In this document: positions 15,811-23,878 of the stretch, in pieces
How the letters are laid out: every line of letters starts with the position of its first letter
How positions within the stretch are numbered: the first letter of the stretch is position 1
NCBI GenBank assembly: GCA_947178255.1
Contig: CAMWXP010000016.1
Span: 1 to 33,216 of the forward strand
From: an uncultured Clostridia bacterium
GTDB taxonomy: Bacteria > Bacillota > Clostridia > Christensenellales > Pumilibacteraceae
Direction: 5' to 3'
Length of the DNA stretch: 33,216 nt
The notes under the pieces: generated by a model
What the model saw: the letters and a program-made list of their open reading frames with translations, nothing else
Database searches by the model: none
Told to the model about the DNA's origin: nothing
Position numbers and translations under genes: made by a program

Positions 15811-16920
15811 TCAATTACTCTTAATATCTATTACGACAAACTCCGACACGCAGCCGATTTTGAACTTGAACGCCCAATCGGCAATGCCAGAAGTAACTAT
15901 AAAATTTGTATTGCCCCGCTTTTCCCAACCGTATACTCTGTCGTTAAGTCCGAATATATCGCTGATAAGTCCAATGGGTATCATCTGCCCGCCATGCGTG
16001 TGTCCCGACAAAACCAAGCCAACGCCTGCCTTGCTTTCCGCAGCGTAGTCGGTGGGCTGATGATTGATTACAATGGAATATTTGTCGTTATCGATATCGC
16101 TAACCAAATCGCCTATGTCTTCCCTACCGCCGCCGCGTTCAACCTCGGATTTATCGTTGCGCCCGATAACGTAAAAATCGCCGCAGTCTACTATATCGTC
16201 AGTCAATACGGTAACGCTGTTTTTGGTAAGCTCGGCAATAAGGTCGTCACCCGTGTAGCCGCGCCCCGAATTGTCGTAATATCCTTTGTCGTGATTGCCG
16301 AACGCATAGTATACGCCGTACGTGGTCTTTAACGTGCCGAGCGCTTTGCACGCTTCGATCATATCCTTGCGCGAGGTGTCGTCGTCAACATAGTCGCCCG
16401 CTATAACTACGATATCGGGATTATAGCTTTGCATCTGCTTTACGTACTCGTTAAACTCCTCGCCACTGAAAGTTGTGCCTACGTGTGAGTCGGCAAACAT
16501 TACTATGCGAAGGTTTACGTTCTTGTCGGTATAAACGGTGTAGCGCGTCACCCAAACGTTGTTGGCAAGCGCAAACCCTACGACCAAATATATAAACGCA
16601 GTAACAACCGCCACACAGCTTGACAGCCTAAAAAGGCGCTTACCCGAAAGCTTTTTTACTATGTAAAAAATCAAATCGGCAAGCAGCCAAAATACGGTTA
16701 AATGAATAACCACTATCGCCGCGTTTACGTAGCCTAAAAGCGCACAAAAAAACAGCACGCCTATAAGCACCGCACACACGGCGGTGAATATACGCAACCG
16801 CTTTTTATATTTGGGTACAATTCGATTTTCCGCAGGTAAAAGACGATAAACACGGTTGCATAAGTACGCAAACCCCGCCGCAAAAGCTATTATCGCAATG
16901 CCGAAAATCAGTACCCACAT
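15811..16920 (-). CDS. Membrane-anchored calcineurin-like metallophosphoesterase (YkuE/YaeI type)
   Basis: A 369-residue protein with about four N-terminal hydrophobic helices (about 3-22, 44-64, 66-88, 101-120) and a dinuclear-metal phosphoesterase domain. All family motifs are visible: FADSHVG (Asp144, His146), GDYVDDD (Asp176), GNHDKG (Asn209, His210), NHQP (His287) and SGHTHGGQ (His307, His309). Relatives are UDP-2,3-diacylglucosamine hydrolase-like or peptidoglycan-lipid phosphoesterases of unclear substrate, so the target is not assigned. Its TTGACA-17-TATTAT promoter ends only 9 nt before the ATG, predicting a leader of 2-4 nt and no ribosome-binding site. The promoter is nearly identical to that of the upstream LRR lipoprotein gene. 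Confidence 0.9.
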   Translation of the reverse strand: MWVLIFGIAIIAFAAGFAYLCNRVYRLLPAENRIVPKYKKRLRIFTAVCAVLIGVLFFCALLGYVNAAIVVIHLTVFWLLADLIFYIVKKLSGKRLFRLSSCVAVVTAFIYLVVGFALANNVWVTRYTVYTDKNVNLRIVMFADSHVGTTFSGEEFNEYVKQMQSYNPDIVVIAGDYVDDDTSRKDMIEACKALGTLKTTYGVYYAFGNHDKGYYDNSGRGYTGDDLIAELTKNSVTVLTDDIVDCGDFYVIGRNDKSEVERGGGREDIGDLVSDIDNDKYSIVINHQPTDYAAESKAGVGLVLSGHTHGGQMIPIGLISDIFGLNDRVYGWEKRGNTNFIVTSGIADWAFKFKIGCVSEFVVIDIKSN

Positions 16921-16929
16921 ATTGATAAT

Positions 16930-16958
16930 ATAATATCAAATATAGGTAAAATTGTCAA
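16930..16958 (-). promoter_or_regulatory. Promoter of the metallophosphoesterase gene (near-leaderless)
   Basis: TTGACA (16953-16958), a 17-bp spacer and TATTAT (16930-16935) with a preceding TG. The ATG is at 16918-16920. From -35 through the -10 flank it is 30/33 identical to the promoter at 18285-18313. Confidence 0.8.
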
Positions 16959-16989
16959 CGCAAAAGCGGCAAGCGTTTCGCCCACCGCC
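16955..16989 (-). terminator. Terminator after the LRR lipoprotein gene
   Basis: Minus-strand stem CGGTGGGCG / CGCTTGCCG (16979-16987 with 16967-16975, 9 bp including G-U pairs), loop AAA, followed by CTTTTG. The T run is short. It shares the GCGGTGGGCG core with the hairpin at 19497-19518. Confidence 0.6.
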
Positions 16990-17006
16990 CATTGCATAGT
17001 AAGTAA

Positions 17007-18251
17007 TTATAATTCTATCGTTCCGTCCGTACATACAACGGCTTTGACTGAATCGAAGCGATCATTCCACATTAAAGCTTTCGCAACCCTTCGTTGCCAG
17101 TGTTCCATAGTTCCGCCAAACGTTATACTTGATAAGCTGCATTTTAAAAATACATAATCCCCGACACTCACAATGCTATCAGGTATATATACGTTGGTTA
17201 AGCTGCTGCATTCATTGAATGCTCCGCCCGCAATCGTAAGCGTACCTTGCCTTATAGTATATTCACCCGATATTGTGGTTTTAGCCGATATCAAATGCTT
17301 GCCTATATACAAAACCCCGTCAATCCAATTACCGTCGTTTTGTAAATATGCGGTGTTATTGAATGGCTCTATTCCCATCAGCATAACCGAGTCAGGTATT
17401 TCTATGTTCGCCAAGCTGCTGCAATCTCGGAATGCGTAGTCGCCGATACTCAAGACAGAGTTAGGTATCTCTATGCCGGATAAGCTACTGCAACCGTGAA
17501 ATGCATAGTCCTCGATAAACATGACCGAAGTAGGTATCTCTATGCTCGTCAAGTTGGCGCATTTGTAGAATACGTCACGTTCGATACTCGTTATACCGTC
17601 GGGCATTTTTGCGCTCGCCAAACTGCCGCAACCGCGGAATGCACCTTCCCCAATACTTGTAACCGAGTCAGGCATATTTACACTCGTTAAGCTATTGCAA
17701 TCATAGAACGCATATTCGGCAATCGTAAGCGTATCCTGCTTTACCGTACATTCGCCTGATATTGTATCTTTTGCCGATATCAAATGATTGCCTATATACA
17801 ATACTCCGTTTTCCCAGTTGCTTTCGTCATTGTAGTAAGCCGAATTCTCGAATGCGCCATTCTCGATACTCGTGACCGAGTCGGGTATTTCTATGCTCGT
17901 TAGGCTGACGCAGTCTCGAAATGCATTCGCACAGATATGCTTTACATTGTTACCTATCTTAACACTCGTTATACGGCCGTAACCGCGGAAAGCACTCTCC
18001 GAAATCCTCGTCACGGGCTTCCCTTTGTAATTAGACGGGATAACTATATCCAAGCCCGTTTCCGAACCTATTCCGTCAACGCGATAAGATATTATATTCC
18101 TTTTATCATCATGCATCGCAGAATACTTTAACCTTGATCCACTGTTTTTATCGTCACCGCCACACGCAACAAGACACACGGTGCATAAAACCGAAATAAT
18201 TATTGCAAAAATAACAAACAATAGTCTTTTTGTTCTAAACGCTTTTTCCAT
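17007..18251 (-). CDS. BspA-like leucine-rich-repeat lipoprotein
   Basis: A 414-residue surface lipoprotein: basic N terminus, hydrophobic core and lipobox LVAC (Cys30), then tandem LRR_5/BspA repeats of about 23 residues with the core SVTSIGEGAFRGCGSL. Two related inserts, containing NWENGVLYIGNHLISAK and NWIDGVLYIGKHLISAK, split the repeat array into two similar halves, suggesting internal duplication. Such proteins mediate adhesion or protein binding in gut and oral bacteria, but the ligand is unknown here. The start is ATG 18249-18251, with GGGAG 6 nt upstream; four codons of open frame further upstream contain that site. It has its own promoter at 18285-18313 and terminator at 16955-16989. 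Confidence 0.9.
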   Translation of the reverse strand: MEKAFRTKRLLFVIFAIIISVLCTVCLVACGGDDKNSGSRLKYSAMHDDKRNIISYRVDGIGSETGLDIVIPSNYKGKPVTRISESAFRGYGRITSVKIGNNVKHICANAFRDCVSLTSIEIPDSVTSIENGAFENSAYYNDESNWENGVLYIGNHLISAKDTISGECTVKQDTLTIAEYAFYDCNSLTSVNMPDSVTSIGEGAFRGCGSLASAKMPDGITSIERDVFYKCANLTSIEIPTSVMFIEDYAFHGCSSLSGIEIPNSVLSIGDYAFRDCSSLANIEIPDSVMLMGIEPFNNTAYLQNDGNWIDGVLYIGKHLISAKTTISGEYTIRQGTLTIAGGAFNECSSLTNVYIPDSIVSVGDYVFLKCSLSSITFGGTMEHWQRRVAKALMWNDRFDSVKAVVCTDGTIEL

Positions 18252-18284
18252 TTTTTCTCCCAAACAAAAGCATATAACATTAAT

Positions 18285-18313
18285 ATAATATCAAAAATCG
18301 GTATAATTGTCAA
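18285..18313 (-). promoter_or_regulatory. Promoter of the LRR lipoprotein gene
   Basis: TTGACA (18308-18313), a 17-bp spacer and TATTAT (18285-18290), extended -10 TGA. The start is predicted near 18278, giving a leader of about 27 nt with GGGAG. Confidence 0.8.
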
Positions 18314-18352
18314 TATAAAAAGCGCGCAGCTTACCGAACGGACTGCACGCTT
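18313..18352 (-). terminator. Terminator of the diaminopimelate dehydrogenase gene
   Basis: Minus-strand 10-bp stem (18343-18352 with 18320-18329, one G-U) followed by TTTTTATATT. It ends where the next promoter's -35 begins. Confidence 0.88.
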
Positions 18353-18372
18353 AATAATTTTCGATACGCGAA

Positions 18373-19350
18373 TTACAGCAAATGCTTGCGCATATCGTCG
18401 GGAGTGCCGACAAACAGTGCGGACGGAGGAACGTCAAACACCGTAATGCAACCGCGAGCGCCGTTATCGAATAAACGCTTTACGGCACGGGCATACGCAA
18501 GCAACACTCCGGACGTAAAGTGCGGATTGCTGTCCAGCTTTATATTGAGTTCAAGCAAGCTCTTGTATTCTTCGGTATTGTTGCCGCTGCGCAATACAAA
18601 TCCGCCGTGCGGCATTTGTTTGTGGTCGTGCTCGAATTCCTCTTCGGAGATAAAGTGTACCACCGTATCGTAATCGGAAAAATAGTTAGGCATATTCTTT
18701 ATTTCCGCCTCGATTTTAGCACAATCTGCCCCGTTTTCCGCCACTACAAAGCATTCGCGCAAGTGTTTTTCGCGCGTAGATAACGCAGGTTGTTCGCCGC
18801 TACGCACGCGTTCGATAGCCGTATCACGCGGCACGGTGTACTGCACGCCGCGCTTAACGCCCGCCACTCTGCGAATCGCGTCGCTATGTCCTTGGCTCAC
18901 GCCCTTGCCCCAAAACGTATAGTCCACGCCGTTGGGCAAAAACGCATTAAACAGCGCGCGGCTCAAACTGAACAAGCCGGGGTCCCACCCCGCCGAAATC
19001 AACCCCAAATGGGAACTTTCCTTTGCCGCCTTATCTACTGCCGCAAAGTGCGTAGGAATGTTTGCGTGCGTGTCAAAGCTGTCCACTACGTTGAATAACT
19101 TTACCGCCGCCGGCGTCTGCTCGGGCAAATCTGTTGCCGACCCCGAACACAGCAGCAAAACGTCAATTTTGTCCGTCCATTTTTCCATGTCGGACACGCT
19201 CGCCACCGCAATGCCTTTGGGAGCCTGCGCAGCCACTACCTGCGGACGGCGCGAAAAGATGACTTTCAACTGCATGTCGGGAAAGTTTAGCAGATTGTCC
19301 GCCACTGCTTTGCCTAAGTTACCCCAACCGAAAATACCGATACGTGTCAT
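18373..19350 (-). CDS. ddh: meso-Diaminopimelate dehydrogenase
   Basis: Ddh makes meso-diaminopimelate in one NADPH-dependent step from tetrahydrodipicolinate and ammonia, for lysine and peptidoglycan. The 325 residues match the family in length and content: Rossmann motif GIFGWGNLGKA (5-15), FSRRP (NADP phosphate contact), LLLCSGSATDLPEQTP, NVVDSFDTHANIP, SAGWDPGLFSLSRALF and WGKGVSQGHSDAIRRV. ATG 19348-19350 has GGAG 8 nt upstream. It is monocistronic, with a TTTACA-17-TATAAT promoter and its own terminator. The genome also carries dapL in this window, an alternative route to the same metabolite. Confidence 0.96.
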   Translation of the reverse strand: MTRIGIFGWGNLGKAVADNLLNFPDMQLKVIFSRRPQVVAAQAPKGIAVASVSDMEKWTDKIDVLLLCSGSATDLPEQTPAAVKLFNVVDSFDTHANIPTHFAAVDKAAKESSHLGLISAGWDPGLFSLSRALFNAFLPNGVDYTFWGKGVSQGHSDAIRRVAGVKRGVQYTVPRDTAIERVRSGEQPALSTREKHLRECFVVAENGADCAKIEAEIKNMPNYFSDYDTVVHFISEEEFEHDHKQMPHGGFVLRSGNNTEEYKSLLELNIKLDSNPHFTSGVLLAYARAVKRLFDNGARGCITVFDVPPSALFVGTPDDMRKHLL

Positions 19351-19413
19351 TATGTACTCTCCTGATTTTTACTCGGCAGCATTATCATTTTTTGCTTGCC
19401 GACGATTGCTTAA

Positions 19414-19442
19414 ATTATATATGATTTGCTCTCATTTGTAAA
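19414..19442 (-). promoter_or_regulatory. Promoter of ddh
   Basis: TTTACA (19437-19442), a 17-bp spacer and TATAAT (19414-19419). The predicted leader is about 57 nt and can form a GGCA/TGCC-based hairpin before the GGAG. I see no known lysine riboswitch features. Confidence 0.75.
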
Positions 19443-19489
19443 GCGGCACACGATATGTTTTGTCAATCATTTTTTGTAGGCGAATAATA

Positions 19490-19518
19490 CAACAAGCGGC
19501 GAACGTCAACGCCCACCG
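19490..19518 (-). terminator. Terminator of the DUF4160/DUF2442 pair
   Basis: Minus-strand stem CGGTGGGCG (19510-19518) with CGTTCGCCG (19497-19505), loop TTGA, followed by CTTGTTGT. It is weak because of G-U pairs and a broken T run. Confidence 0.55.
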
Positions 19519-19537
19519 CCTATTGTTAAGTTATTAA

Positions 19538-19780
19538 TTATACACCGAATTCCCAAGCGTCATAACGACTTAAATCTATTTGGTCATTCCACACAATGCC
19601 CATTCCGCCTATATCCACTTTTACAGCATTGAACAGCGCAGCGTTTTTCAACTGTGCAAACGGCGCAAATTCAGCTATATACGGTTTTATATCCAACCGT
19701 TTAACTATGCCGCCGTCGAACGTTATTTCCAAGCCGTAATCAGCTTGCGGAACAACCCCTATTATTTTAGGTACTTGCAT
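19538..19780 (-). CDS. DUF2442 family protein
   Basis: An 80-residue protein with the DUF2442 pattern: an N-terminal VPKIIGVVPQADYGLEITFDGG strand-turn-strand (split here as VPKIIGVVPQ and ADYGLEITFDGG), then LDIKPYI, and the C-terminal IVWNDQIDLSRYDAWE, in which the W-x-D/N...D-L-S element is typical. Function is unknown. It follows the DUF4160 gene by 9 nt and shares its promoter. The two families are often neighbours in bacterial genomes and have been suggested as a toxin-antitoxin-like pair; I infer this from context only. Confidence 0.85.
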   Translation of the reverse strand: MQVPKIIGVVPQADYGLEITFDGGIVKRLDIKPYIAEFAPFAQLKNAALFNAVKVDIGGMGIVWNDQIDLSRYDAWEFGV

Positions 19781-19789
19781 AATTCGCTC

Positions 19790-20044
19790 CTATACTAACG
19801 GCGGGATTGGAGTAAAACTTTGTTCCTCCCATATACTCATTAGCTCCGCCTGATGTTTTTCCGCCCATTCCACTACTAAGGCAAGCGCCTTTTGCGGCAA
19901 ATCTCCGACAATAACTTTGCGTGTTTGAATATCTATTTCAGCAACGTATTCGCCGTAAATCGCATGAAAATGCGGCGGATTGTGTTCGCTTTTGCGAAAA
20001 TACATTTTTATGATAATTCCGTAAAATCTGCTTATTTCCGGCAT
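19790..20044 (-). CDS. DUF4160 family protein
   Basis: An 84-residue protein with the DUF4160 signature ISRFYGIIIKMYFRKSEHNP followed by PHFHAIYGEY, including the conserved H-N-P-P-H-F-H. It ends with a short WAEKHQAEL helix. The His cluster suggests a nuclease or metal site, but the function is unproven. I place the start at ATG 20042-20044 because GGAG lies just upstream. The open frame runs to 20140, but those extra codons cover the promoter. First gene of a two-gene unit with the DUF2442 gene. Confidence 0.87.
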   Translation of the reverse strand: MPEISRFYGIIIKMYFRKSEHNPPHFHAIYGEYVAEIDIQTRKVIVGDLPQKALALVVEWAEKHQAELMSIWEEQSFTPIPPLV

Positions 20045-20068
20045 GATGACATCTCCTCTAATATATTT

Positions 20069-20097
20069 ATTATACGCTAATTTTACCGATTTGTCAA
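20069..20097 (-). promoter_or_regulatory. Promoter of the DUF4160/DUF2442 pair
   Basis: Perfect consensus: TTGACA (20092-20097), a 17-bp spacer and TATAAT (20069-20074). The leader is about 18-20 nt, with AGAGGAG. Confidence 0.85.
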
Positions 20098-20129
20098 TAG
20101 TTAACATATTCGTATTATTTTTAACAAAA

Positions 20130-20172
20130 ACGCAACACAAACGCCCGCCGCATAACTGCGGTGGGCGTTTGT
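20130..20172 (-). terminator. Hairpin terminator after hydA
   Basis: A 16-bp stem (20137-20152 with 20157-20172, one G-U) with a 4-nt loop. On the minus strand it is followed by GTTGCGTTTTTGTT. It is GC-rich and stable, but the T run is displaced by 6 nt. Confidence 0.75.
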
Positions 20173-20173
20173 A

Positions 20174-20208
20174 AATTCTGAACTCTTAATTCTGCATTCC
20201 GAATTAAT
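20174..20208. repeat. AATTCTG/TTAATTC repeat overlapping the hydA stop codon
   Basis: An iterated AATTCTG-AACTCTTAATTCTG-CATTCCGAATTAAT string. The TAA stop of hydA (20204-20206) lies inside it. Related to the strings at 1803-1850 and 27658-27682. Confidence 0.55.
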
Positions 20209-21949
20209 ATCTATCGCGCTTGACGTACGTGGTGTGGAGCACCTCGTGCGCCTTGTGGCTGTTGGGTTCGCCGAAGTATTCCTTGTACAGGGTCTTTACA
20301 ATCGGGTTTTCGTGGGACTTTCTAAGCACGTCCTTTTTGTCCTTTTTGTAAAGCACGCCCGCACGAGTCTTGGCTACGTCAACGATATTCCGAGTCTGCG
20401 AATCAACTATCGGTTGACCGCCGCCGTTTACACAGCCGCCGGGGCAAGCCATAATCTCGATAAAGTGATACTTGCTCTTGCCCGCTTTAATCTCGTCCAT
20501 AAGCTTACGAGCGTTGCCAAGTCCGCTTGCAACCGCAATGTTGATTTGCTTGCCGTTGAGCGTGACCGAAGCTTCCTTTATACCCTTAGTGCCGCGAACG
20601 GCCTTGAAGTCTATATTATCGAGCGTCTTGCCCGTTGCGACCTCAGCGACCGTACGAAGCGCCGCTTCCATAACGCCGCCGGTAGCGCCGAATATAAGAC
20701 CTGCTGTACTGCCCTTTCCGATCGGGTTGTCAAACTCGGTTTTGGGGTCGAGCTTAGCAAAGTTGATGCCGTAATTCTTTATCATACGCGCAAGCTCTCT
20801 GGTGGTGAGCGACGCGTCGATATCGGGCACGCCCGCCGCGCTTTGGTCGTCGCGGGTAAGCTCGAACTTTTTGGCAATGCACGGCATAATCGTAACGACA
20901 GCCACGTTTTTGGGATCGAGTCCAATCTTTTCGGCGTAGTATGTTTTCATTATCGCGCCGAACATTTGCTGCGGCGATTTGCACGAGGAAAGGTTGGGCA
21001 ACAGCTCGGGATAGTTGTACTCGATAAACCGTATCCAGCCCGCGCTGCACGACGTAATCATAGGCAACACTGCCTTCGGATTATTAAGTCTGCCGAGGAA
21101 CTCGGTGCCTTCTTCCATAATGGTCATATCCGCAGCCATATCCACGTCGAACACCTTGTCAAAGCCGATAGCCTTTAACGCAGCAACCATTTTGCCCTCG
21201 GTGTCCGTGCCGATGGGATAGCCGAACTCCTCGCCGAGCGCGGCGCGTACCGACGGCGCGGTGCCGACGATAACGGTCTTGCTCGGGTCGGCAAGAAGCT
21301 TTTCGACCTCGGAAATGCTGTCCTTTTCGCGCAGAGCGCCCGTAGGACAAACGTTGATGCACTGACCGCACGCTACGCACGGCACGTCGTTAAGCGACTT
21401 GCCGAACGGGCTTGCAATCTTGGTGGCGAAGCCGCGGTTGCCCGCGTCGATAACGCCTACCGTCTGAACCTTGTTACATACCGCAACGCAACGACGGCAA
21501 AGTATGCACTTGTTGTTGTCGCGTACAAGGTACGGCGTAGCGTCGTCCACGTTGTAATCGTTCATTTCGCCGCTGTACTTGGCGTAGTCGCAGCCGTATT
21601 CGGTGGCGAGGGTTTGAAGCTCGCACTTGCCGCTGCGCACGCAGCTGAGGCATTCCTTGTGGTGGTTGCTGAGCATAAGCTCCAACGTGATTTTTCTCGA
21701 AGCGCGTACCTTAGGCGTGTTGGTGAACACTTCCATGCCCTCGGCAACAACGGTGGAGCACGCCGTCATAAGCTTGCGGTTGTTCTTTATTTCGACTACG
21801 CAAACACGGCAGCTGCTCTCGTTGCAAAGGTCTTTCATGTAGCACAGCGTGGGGATGTTGAAGCCCGCCTTAATCGCCGCGTCCAATATGCGTGTGCCCT
21901 CGGGAACGGTTACGGGCACGCCGTTAACTTTTAAATTTACGTTTTTCAT
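20204..21949 (-). CDS. hydA: [FeFe] hydrogenase catalytic subunit (HydABC type)
   Basis: Carries the H-cluster and reduces protons or oxidises H2; with HydB and HydC it couples to NAD(H), probably by electron bifurcation with ferredoxin. The 581 residues hold an N-terminal [2Fe-2S] domain (Cys36, 47, 50, 64), a His-Cys3 cluster (HHKECLSCVRSGKC, 96-109), and two [4Fe-4S] clusters (Cys148/151/154/158 and Cys191/194/197/201). The H-cluster motifs are L1 TSCSAGW (299-305), L2 MPCIAKKFE (355-363) and L3 MACPGGCVNGGG (500-511). L1 has Ser at the proton-relay position, common in this group, but Ala replaces the near-invariant Pro. It lies 27 nt after hydB. The maturases HydE, HydF and HydG are not in the window. 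Confidence 0.95.
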   Translation of the reverse strand: MKNVNLKVNGVPVTVPEGTRILDAAIKAGFNIPTLCYMKDLCNESSCRVCVVEIKNNRKLMTACSTVVAEGMEVFTNTPKVRASRKITLELMLSNHHKECLSCVRSGKCELQTLATEYGCDYAKYSGEMNDYNVDDATPYLVRDNNKCILCRRCVAVCNKVQTVGVIDAGNRGFATKIASPFGKSLNDVPCVACGQCINVCPTGALREKDSISEVEKLLADPSKTVIVGTAPSVRAALGEEFGYPIGTDTEGKMVAALKAIGFDKVFDVDMAADMTIMEEGTEFLGRLNNPKAVLPMITSCSAGWIRFIEYNYPELLPNLSSCKSPQQMFGAIMKTYYAEKIGLDPKNVAVVTIMPCIAKKFELTRDDQSAAGVPDIDASLTTRELARMIKNYGINFAKLDPKTEFDNPIGKGSTAGLIFGATGGVMEAALRTVAEVATGKTLDNIDFKAVRGTKGIKEASVTLNGKQINIAVASGLGNARKLMDEIKAGKSKYHFIEIMACPGGCVNGGGQPIVDSQTRNIVDVAKTRAGVLYKKDKKDVLRKSHENPIVKTLYKEYFGEPNSHKAHEVLHTTYVKRDRY

Positions 21950-21976
21950 ATATCTATTATCTCCTATTTCCCCAAA

Positions 21977-23848
21977 TTATTTGCTTATAGCGCCCTTAGG
22001 ACACTTGGAAGCACATACGCCGCACTTAATGCACTTTTTGGGATCGATAGTGTGCGTTTGCTTGACGGTGCCGGAAATAGCCTTGACGGGACAGTTGCGC
22101 GCGCAGATAGTGCAGCCGATACATTTGTCGGGATCGACCTTGTAGCTGACAAGCGCTTTGCAAACGCCTGCGGGGCATTTGCCGTTGCAGTGCGCTTCGT
22201 ACTCGTCGCGGAAATAACGGAGCGTGGACAGCACGGGGTTGGGAGCGGTCTGACCGAGTCCGCACAGCGAGTTGTCTTTTATGTAGTAGCAAAGCTCTTC
22301 CATCTTGTCGAGATCTTCGAGCGTCGCCTCGCCTTTCGTTACCTTGTCGAGCATTTCAAGCAAACGCTTGTTGCCGATACGGCACGGCGTGCATTTTCCG
22401 CACGACTCGTCAACGGTGAATTCAAGGAAGAATTTGGCGATGTCGACCATGCAGTTGTCCTCGTCCATGACGATAAGACCGCCGCTGCCCATCATCGAGC
22501 CGATAGCCATAAGGTTGTCGTAGTCGATGGGCGTGTCGATAAGCGAGGACGGAATGCAGCCGCCGGACGGGCCGCCGGTCTGCGCGGCTTTGAACTTTTT
22601 GCCGTTGGGGCAACCGCCGCCGATATCCTCGACTATGGTGCGAAGCGTGGTGCCCATGGGAATTTCCACAAGACCGACGTTTTCCAGCTTGCCGCCGAGC
22701 GCGAACACCTTGGTGCCCTTGCTCTTTTCGGTGCCGACCGAAGCGAACCAGTCCGCGCCGTTGAGTATGATTTGAGTAATATTGCCGTACGTTTCCACGT
22801 TGTTGATAAGCGTGGGTTTGCCGAACAATCCTTTTACCGCAGGGAACGGAGGACGCTGACGAGGCTCGCCGCGCTTGCCTTCCGCAGAGTTAAGAAGCGC
22901 CGTTTCCTCGCCGCAAACAAACGCGCCTGCGCCCAAACGAAGCTCAAGGTCGAACTTCTTGCCGAGGCCCATAACGTTGTCGCCGAGAATTCCGTACTCG
23001 CGCGCCTGCCCTATTGCAACTTCCAAACGGTGAACGGCTATAGGGTACTCGGCACGCACGTAAATAACGCCGTGCTCCGCGCCTACCGCATAGCCCGCAA
23101 TCATCATCGCTTCGATAACCGCGTGCGGGTCGCCTTCCAAAAGCGAACGGTCCATGAACGCGCCGGGGTCGCCCTCGTCGGCGTTACATGCAACGTACTT
23201 TTCGGTGCCGGGTGCGTCGTGGGTGAACTGCCACTTCATACCGGTAGAGAAGCCCGCACCGCCACGGCCGCGCAGTCCGCTCTTTTTAATCTCGTCGATA
23301 ACCTGCTGTTGAGTCATTGTGGTTACCGCTTTTTCGTAAGCCTTGTAGCCGTCGGTAGCAAGGTACTCGTCGATGTTTTCGGGATCGATAACGCCGCAGT
23401 TGCGCAGCACTACGCGGCGCTGGCTGCGGTAAAAGTCGGTATCGTTAATAGATTTAAGCTGGCCGTGAATATCCTTCTCGGCGTGAAGAAGCCTTTCGAC
23501 GGGCGTGCCGCCGATAATGTGCTGTTCGACGATTTCCTTTGCGTCGTCCGGCTTTAAGTGCGTATAGAACGAACCGTCGGGATATACGACCGCGATAGGG
23601 CCCTTGGAGCAAAGTCCGAAGCAGCCCGTCATAATAACCTTGACTTCGTCTTGAAGTCCGTGCTCTTTCAAAAGCGAAATAAAGTTATCGTGCAAAATTT
23701 TGCTGTTGCCGGAGGTACAACCCGTACCGCCGCAAACAAGTATCGACTTACGCGGCTGACCTGCCGAAACCTTTGCGCCTTCCGCGCGCTCGGTAATCAT
23801 CGGTTTAAGACGATCGCGAATTTCCTGTAATTGCTGTAAAGTTTTCAT
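21977..23848 (-). CDS. hydB: NuoF-like NADH-oxidising subunit of HydABC hydrogenase
   Basis: Binds NAD(H) and FMN and is the proposed bifurcation site. The 623 residues begin with a thioredoxin-like [2Fe-2S] domain (Cys39, 44, 76, 80). The NuoF core follows, with SGLRGRGGAGF, the FMN/NADH segment NADEGDPGAFMDRS, GAGAFVCGEETALLNS and KPTLINNVET, then the cluster motif ESCGKCTPCRIG. The C terminus has two ferredoxin [4Fe-4S] motifs (CIGCTICARNCP and CIKCGVCASKCP). This three-part architecture is that of HydB rather than of complex I NuoF. Spacing is 30 nt from hydC and 27 nt to hydA. Confidence 0.95.
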   Translation of the reverse strand: MKTLQQLQEIRDRLKPMITERAEGAKVSAGQPRKSILVCGGTGCTSGNSKILHDNFISLLKEHGLQDEVKVIMTGCFGLCSKGPIAVVYPDGSFYTHLKPDDAKEIVEQHIIGGTPVERLLHAEKDIHGQLKSINDTDFYRSQRRVVLRNCGVIDPENIDEYLATDGYKAYEKAVTTMTQQQVIDEIKKSGLRGRGGAGFSTGMKWQFTHDAPGTEKYVACNADEGDPGAFMDRSLLEGDPHAVIEAMMIAGYAVGAEHGVIYVRAEYPIAVHRLEVAIGQAREYGILGDNVMGLGKKFDLELRLGAGAFVCGEETALLNSAEGKRGEPRQRPPFPAVKGLFGKPTLINNVETYGNITQIILNGADWFASVGTEKSKGTKVFALGGKLENVGLVEIPMGTTLRTIVEDIGGGCPNGKKFKAAQTGGPSGGCIPSSLIDTPIDYDNLMAIGSMMGSGGLIVMDEDNCMVDIAKFFLEFTVDESCGKCTPCRIGNKRLLEMLDKVTKGEATLEDLDKMEELCYYIKDNSLCGLGQTAPNPVLSTLRYFRDEYEAHCNGKCPAGVCKALVSYKVDPDKCIGCTICARNCPVKAISGTVKQTHTIDPKKCIKCGVCASKCPKGAISK

Positions 23849-23878
23849 ATATCTATGTAACTCCTTATTCCCTTATCG

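Noticed and set aside
20045..20140. Upstream extension of the DUF4160 frame
   Set aside because: It would translate the -35/-10 region; the ATG at 20044 has GGAG and matches the family start.
20234..21178. 314-codon plus-strand open frame opposite hydA
   Set aside because: Shadow; the hydA reading is unambiguous with all cluster motifs.
22052..23557. 501-codon plus-strand open frame opposite hydB
   Set aside because: Shadow of hydB caused by GC-biased third positions; no ribosome-binding site or domain.
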